Below are positions 60,651 to 64,000 of a stretch of DNA of 64,000 nt, piece after piece. The position numbers and the translations under genes are program-made. The notes under the pieces are model-generated. The model was not told where the DNA came from. It did no database searches and was given only the letters and a program-made list of their open reading frames with translations. The stretch is from Candidatus Poribacteria bacterium. Lineage in GTDB: Bacteria > Poribacteria > WGA-4E > UBA9662. Where the stretch lies: NCBI GenBank assembly GCA_002709695.1, contig PAQF01000025.1, positions 1 through 64,000 on the forward strand. Direction: 5' to 3'. Position 1 is the stretch's first letter. Each line of letters starts with the position of its first letter.

Positions 60651-60672
60651 ATTTTCAAATCAATTGGGTTAT

Positions 60673-61413
60673 TTAATGACTGGTCTTAATATCACTCCAA
60701 GTACTAGCTAATTTGCCTTTAGGCTCTACAGGAACCATCAATTTCATCTTAACCTGATCCCCTGTTAAGGCCGCAGCAGTATAGGAAGCTCCATCAATGA
60801 CTCCGTTGAAGTAATCCTTTGCAGCATCATTGGAAAAACCAATCCAAACACGTTTTTGCCAATCAAAATCAGAATGGTCGTAGGCATGCGTTCCAACCTT
60901 TTCTCCATCAACGTAAGCTGTTTGACCTCCGCCATCCTTAGCGACCAAGGCAATATGATGCCATTTACCATCCGCTACGTTTCTGTCTGTAGCCCAGGCA
61001 GGCCCTTTCCAAGTCCTAAAATTGATTTTACCGTCTTTCAAAAAGAAATGGCGATCATGTCCACCAGCCCCTTTAGGACCATCCAGAACAGAATAAATTC
61101 CCACATCACCTGCATCAGTTTTAACCCATACTCCCATGGTGAAATTTTTCTCCGGCACATCTACAACCACTTCGACGTGGCCATCATTACCATCAAGTTG
61201 TACTCCACCACCAGAATAACCGTTAGCAATCCACTTAGCACCACCTTTTAATTCACCGTTATTTCCATTTTCACTGGAATCTTTACCAGGATTTCCTTGA
61301 TCATTGAAAGTAAGGTTATACACATGAGGTAATCCAGTGACTTTTGCCTGAACGACAACTCCAAATGTCATCACCAAACCCAAAGCCAACAGAACTAGCA
61401 TGAAATTTTTCAT
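60673..61413 (-). CDS. secreted LamG/concanavalin-A-like domain protein (paralog D)
   Basis: Similar to paralog C (GAGGHDRHFFL, FRTWKGPAW, THAYDHSDFDWQKRVWIGFSNDAAKDYF); tail KLASTWSDIKTSH. Confidence 0.9.
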   Translation of the reverse strand: MKNFMLVLLALGLVMTFGVVVQAKVTGLPHVYNLTFNDQGNPGKDSSENGNNGELKGGAKWIANGYSGGGVQLDGNDGHVEVVVDVPEKNFTMGVWVKTDAGDVGIYSVLDGPKGAGGHDRHFFLKDGKINFRTWKGPAWATDRNVADGKWHHIALVAKDGGGQTAYVDGEKVGTHAYDHSDFDWQKRVWIGFSNDAAKDYFNGVIDGASYTAAALTGDQVKMKLMVPVEPKGKLASTWSDIKTSH

Positions 61414-61975
61414 AAATTACAACTCCTAATCACTATTATTTGCAAGCACCTAACCCAAGAAAACACATTTAAATAGTGTCCTCTATCAGCAAGATATATA
61501 CAGCACCTTGCTTGACTTGGTATTCTACCATACTTAGCTCACTCGGTCAATTACCCAATTAGGAACAAATCTAAATTTAACAAACATATCAAAACAAACT
61601 GCAGTTTACATCCATCGAATTACCTTAGTTTCGCAAGAAGTTTTTCTCCACAGAAACCATTTTCTATCAATCATGCAACCGAGATGATGCTAGCCACCAA
61701 CTTTACTCCTGAAAACTTCTCAACACCCTTCAACTTTCATTAATCTTTCCCCTATAATTCGAACCAAAAGTATATAATTTACTTAAAATCAGATTAACTG
61801 ACAAAAATTGCCTAGAAACCTAAGTTTCCCAGAATCGAATTTCTACTACCACACACAAGGATTTAAAAACTCTGGGAGTTTACAACCATAACCAGCACTA
61901 GGCTAACCTTCCTCTCACTATAGGAATCTAAACACAATCAATATAATTGAGCAAAATATCGTAGGCGGCATAAAA

Positions 61976-63313
61976 ATGAGCGACAAACCTCGGCCAAATA
62001 TCCTATTCTTATTCCCCGATCAGCTCCGTTTCGACTGGACCAGTAATAACCAAGACCTACCCATACGAACCCCATATTTGGATCAACTCCAACAATCAGG
62101 TATGACTTTCACTAAAACTATCTGTTCATCACCTCTATGTGCTCCTAGTCGTGCCAGTTTGGCATCAGGCAAGGAATATGATCATTGTCCTGTAAAAGAT
62201 AACCAAGACAACTATCCACTGAACGAATATACTTTTTATCGCCAACTTCGTGAGTCAGGTTACCATGTCCTAGGTTGCGGAAAACTTGACCTTAATAAAG
62301 GTTCTTGCATTTCAGGTCAACCAGCATGGGGACTAGATGGCAAAAAATTCCTGAACGAATGGGGCTTTTCAAATGGTATCAACAATGAAGGTAAAATGGA
62401 TGGTGTAAATAGTGGTAGAAACAAACCACATGGTCCCTATATGAAGTACCTTGAAGAACAAGGCCTAAGGGAAAGGCATATACAAGACTTTGACTTGCGC
62501 CGAAGTAAAAAATGCGCAACTTTCTCTACCCCTTTGCCCGATGTATCCTATTGTGATAACTGGATTGGTCAAAACGGTTTGAAGCTGATAAATTCAGTTC
62601 CAGTTGGTGAGTCATGGTTCCTTCAGGTCAACTTCACCGGCCCACATGCACCTATGGACATCACTAAAAGTATGGCTGAACTGTACCAACATGAGGTTTT
62701 TCCACTGCCTGATGATGATCAGTTCCCAGCCGAAACTCATCAAGCCATTCGAAGAAACTATGCCGCTATGATTGAGAACATTGATCGCTGGATCGGATTA
62801 TATTTAGAAGTACTTGAAAAACGAGGTGATTTATATAATACCTTGATTGTATTCAGCAGCGATCACGGCGAGATGCTTGGTGACCATGGACGATGGGGAA
62901 AAGGAGCCCCTTACCACCCATCTGTAAGCGTTCCATTGGTTGTATCAGGACCAAAAGTCGGGCAAAAAATTGTCTCAACTTTACCAACCACCATCCTTGA
63001 TTTAACCGCTACTTTTCTGGAATACGCCAATTTAAAGATCCCAGCAGAGATGGATAGCCTCTCTTTAAAACCCTTATTGGAAGGACAAACTAATGTTCAT
63101 CGGGATTATGTATTCTCGGGCTTAAACAAGTGGAGACTAGTTTACAATGGCCGTTATAAACTGATCAATAATTGGCAGAAAGACGACTTGTTATTTGACA
63201 CAGAAACTGACCCTAATGAATTGAACAATTTATCACTTAATCCGAAATATCAAGACCACCTAAACCAACTTAATCGGCAGTTGGAAAAGCACAAACTAAA
63301 TACGACCTCATAA
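61976..63313 (+). CDS. sulfatase family protein (formylglycine-dependent, Cys type)
   Basis: RPNILFLFPDQLRFDW, signature LCAPSRASLASGK, VFSSDHGEMLGDHGRWGKG. Confidence 0.93.
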   Translation: MSDKPRPNILFLFPDQLRFDWTSNNQDLPIRTPYLDQLQQSGMTFTKTICSSPLCAPSRASLASGKEYDHCPVKDNQDNYPLNEYTFYRQLRESGYHVLGCGKLDLNKGSCISGQPAWGLDGKKFLNEWGFSNGINNEGKMDGVNSGRNKPHGPYMKYLEEQGLRERHIQDFDLRRSKKCATFSTPLPDVSYCDNWIGQNGLKLINSVPVGESWFLQVNFTGPHAPMDITKSMAELYQHEVFPLPDDDQFPAETHQAIRRNYAAMIENIDRWIGLYLEVLEKRGDLYNTLIVFSSDHGEMLGDHGRWGKGAPYHPSVSVPLVVSGPKVGQKIVSTLPTTILDLTATFLEYANLKIPAEMDSLSLKPLLEGQTNVHRDYVFSGLNKWRLVYNGRYKLINNWQKDDLLFDTETDPNELNNLSLNPKYQDHLNQLNRQLEKHKLNTTS

Positions 63314-63412
63314 CTCATGACTTTGATACATCTATGGCAATAACCAGTAGCACATCAGCGAAATCATTTTAAATACGTTAATATCACTACCACCCCTTGA
63401 AAGAGGCAACAT

Positions 63413-64000
63413 TTGAAACAACATTCACTTGAAAAATGGAGACAGTTCTTCAACTCACGGAAACAAGCTAACTATGTCAAATTAATTGATCACTTTGAAA
63501 GCGTTTTCGGCAATCAATCAGAAACCGTTATTGCGAAAGCTCCTGGTCGCGTTAACCTGATTGGCATGCACATTGATCATCAAGGAGGAGCTGTTAACCC
63601 CATAGCAATTAGTGAAACACGAGTAATTGCGCAACCTAGACCTGATGATAAAATCATCCTAAAAAATATGAACCCAAAATTCGAAAAGAGATCCTTCCAA
63701 ATTTCGGAGATTTTACCAAAAAAACCAATTGATTGGTCAACTTGGACACAAGAAGTTAGTACTAAACGACAAAAAGCAGGGGCTCCAGTCGATTGGTCCG
63801 ATTACGTAAAGGCAGTTATCCTAATGCTTCAGGAAGATCAACGCCAACCGGATGGATCCTATCGTAAAAACTTTAGTGGTATGAATGTACTAGTTGAGAG
63901 TGACCTGCCAGTTGCTGCTGGATTATCATCATCTTCTTCATTAGTCGTAGCAGCCGCTTACACCATAATAGCCATTAACGATCTTTCGTATGCTCCCAAT
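63413..64000 (+). CDS. GHMP kinase, galactokinase-like, 3' truncated by the window edge
   Basis: Not in the ORF track. Frame from TTG 63413 (RBS-like AAGAGG at 63401): ...ETVIAKAPGRVNLIGMHIDHQGGAVNPIAISETRV...SDLPVAAGLSSSSSLVVAAAYTIIAIND...; an in-frame TGA at 63398 bounds it upstream. Confidence 0.85.
   Translation, partial: MKQHSLEKWRQFFNSRKQANYVKLIDHFESVFGNQSETVIAKAPGRVNLIGMHIDHQGGAVNPIAISETRVIAQPRPDDKIILKNMNPKFEKRSFQISEILPKKPIDWSTWTQEVSTKRQKAGAPVDWSDYVKAVILMLQEDQRQPDGSYRKNFSGMNVLVESDLPVAAGLSSSSSLVVAAAYTIIAINDLSYAPN

Noticed and set aside
1-64000. Search by eye for tRNA/rRNA, CRISPR repeats, transposases, integrases and toxin-antitoxin pairs
   Set aside because: No convincing instance found; a tRNAscan/Infernal/minced run would be needed to exclude them formally.

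Overview
The window is about 64 kb of AT-rich bacterial chromosome, densely coding on both strands. I found no rRNA, tRNA, CRISPR array, transposase or phage module. The repertoire is several Gfo/Idh/MocA oxidoreductases, an enolase-superfamily dehydratase cluster, tandem phytanoyl-CoA dioxygenases, four LamG proteins, a sulfatase, PQQ/NHL/YncE propellers, and a C25 peptidase with a PNPF-type C-terminal sorting domain. By inference this resembles Poribacteria or related planctomycete-like / FCB-like lineages. Housekeeping anchors are nadA, grpE-dnaK, prfA-prmC, uppP, a DegP/HtrA protease, sppA, a YifB/ComM ATPase and a heterodimeric ABC exporter. Both ends are cut: a CDS enters from the left edge, and a GHMP/galactokinase-like CDS runs off the right edge and is missing from the ORF track. 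Main items for a second look: (1) four LamG proteins sharing an identically spaced 13-residue C-terminal tail, K-L-x3-W-x2-[IV]-K-T-x-[YH]-COOH; (2) long, mostly branched, U-tailed terminator-like RNA structures after each LamG gene; (3) a zinc-ribbon/RCK K+ channel translationally coupled to a separate cyclic-nucleotide-binding protein; (4) an apparently decayed, unlisted gene at 19295-19687; (5) a five-gene sugar-acid-type cluster with conserved leader sequences; (6) a GHMP kinase with an altered sugar-binding signature; (7) a beta-helix/TPR protein next to a VWA protein with a TonB-like N-terminus.
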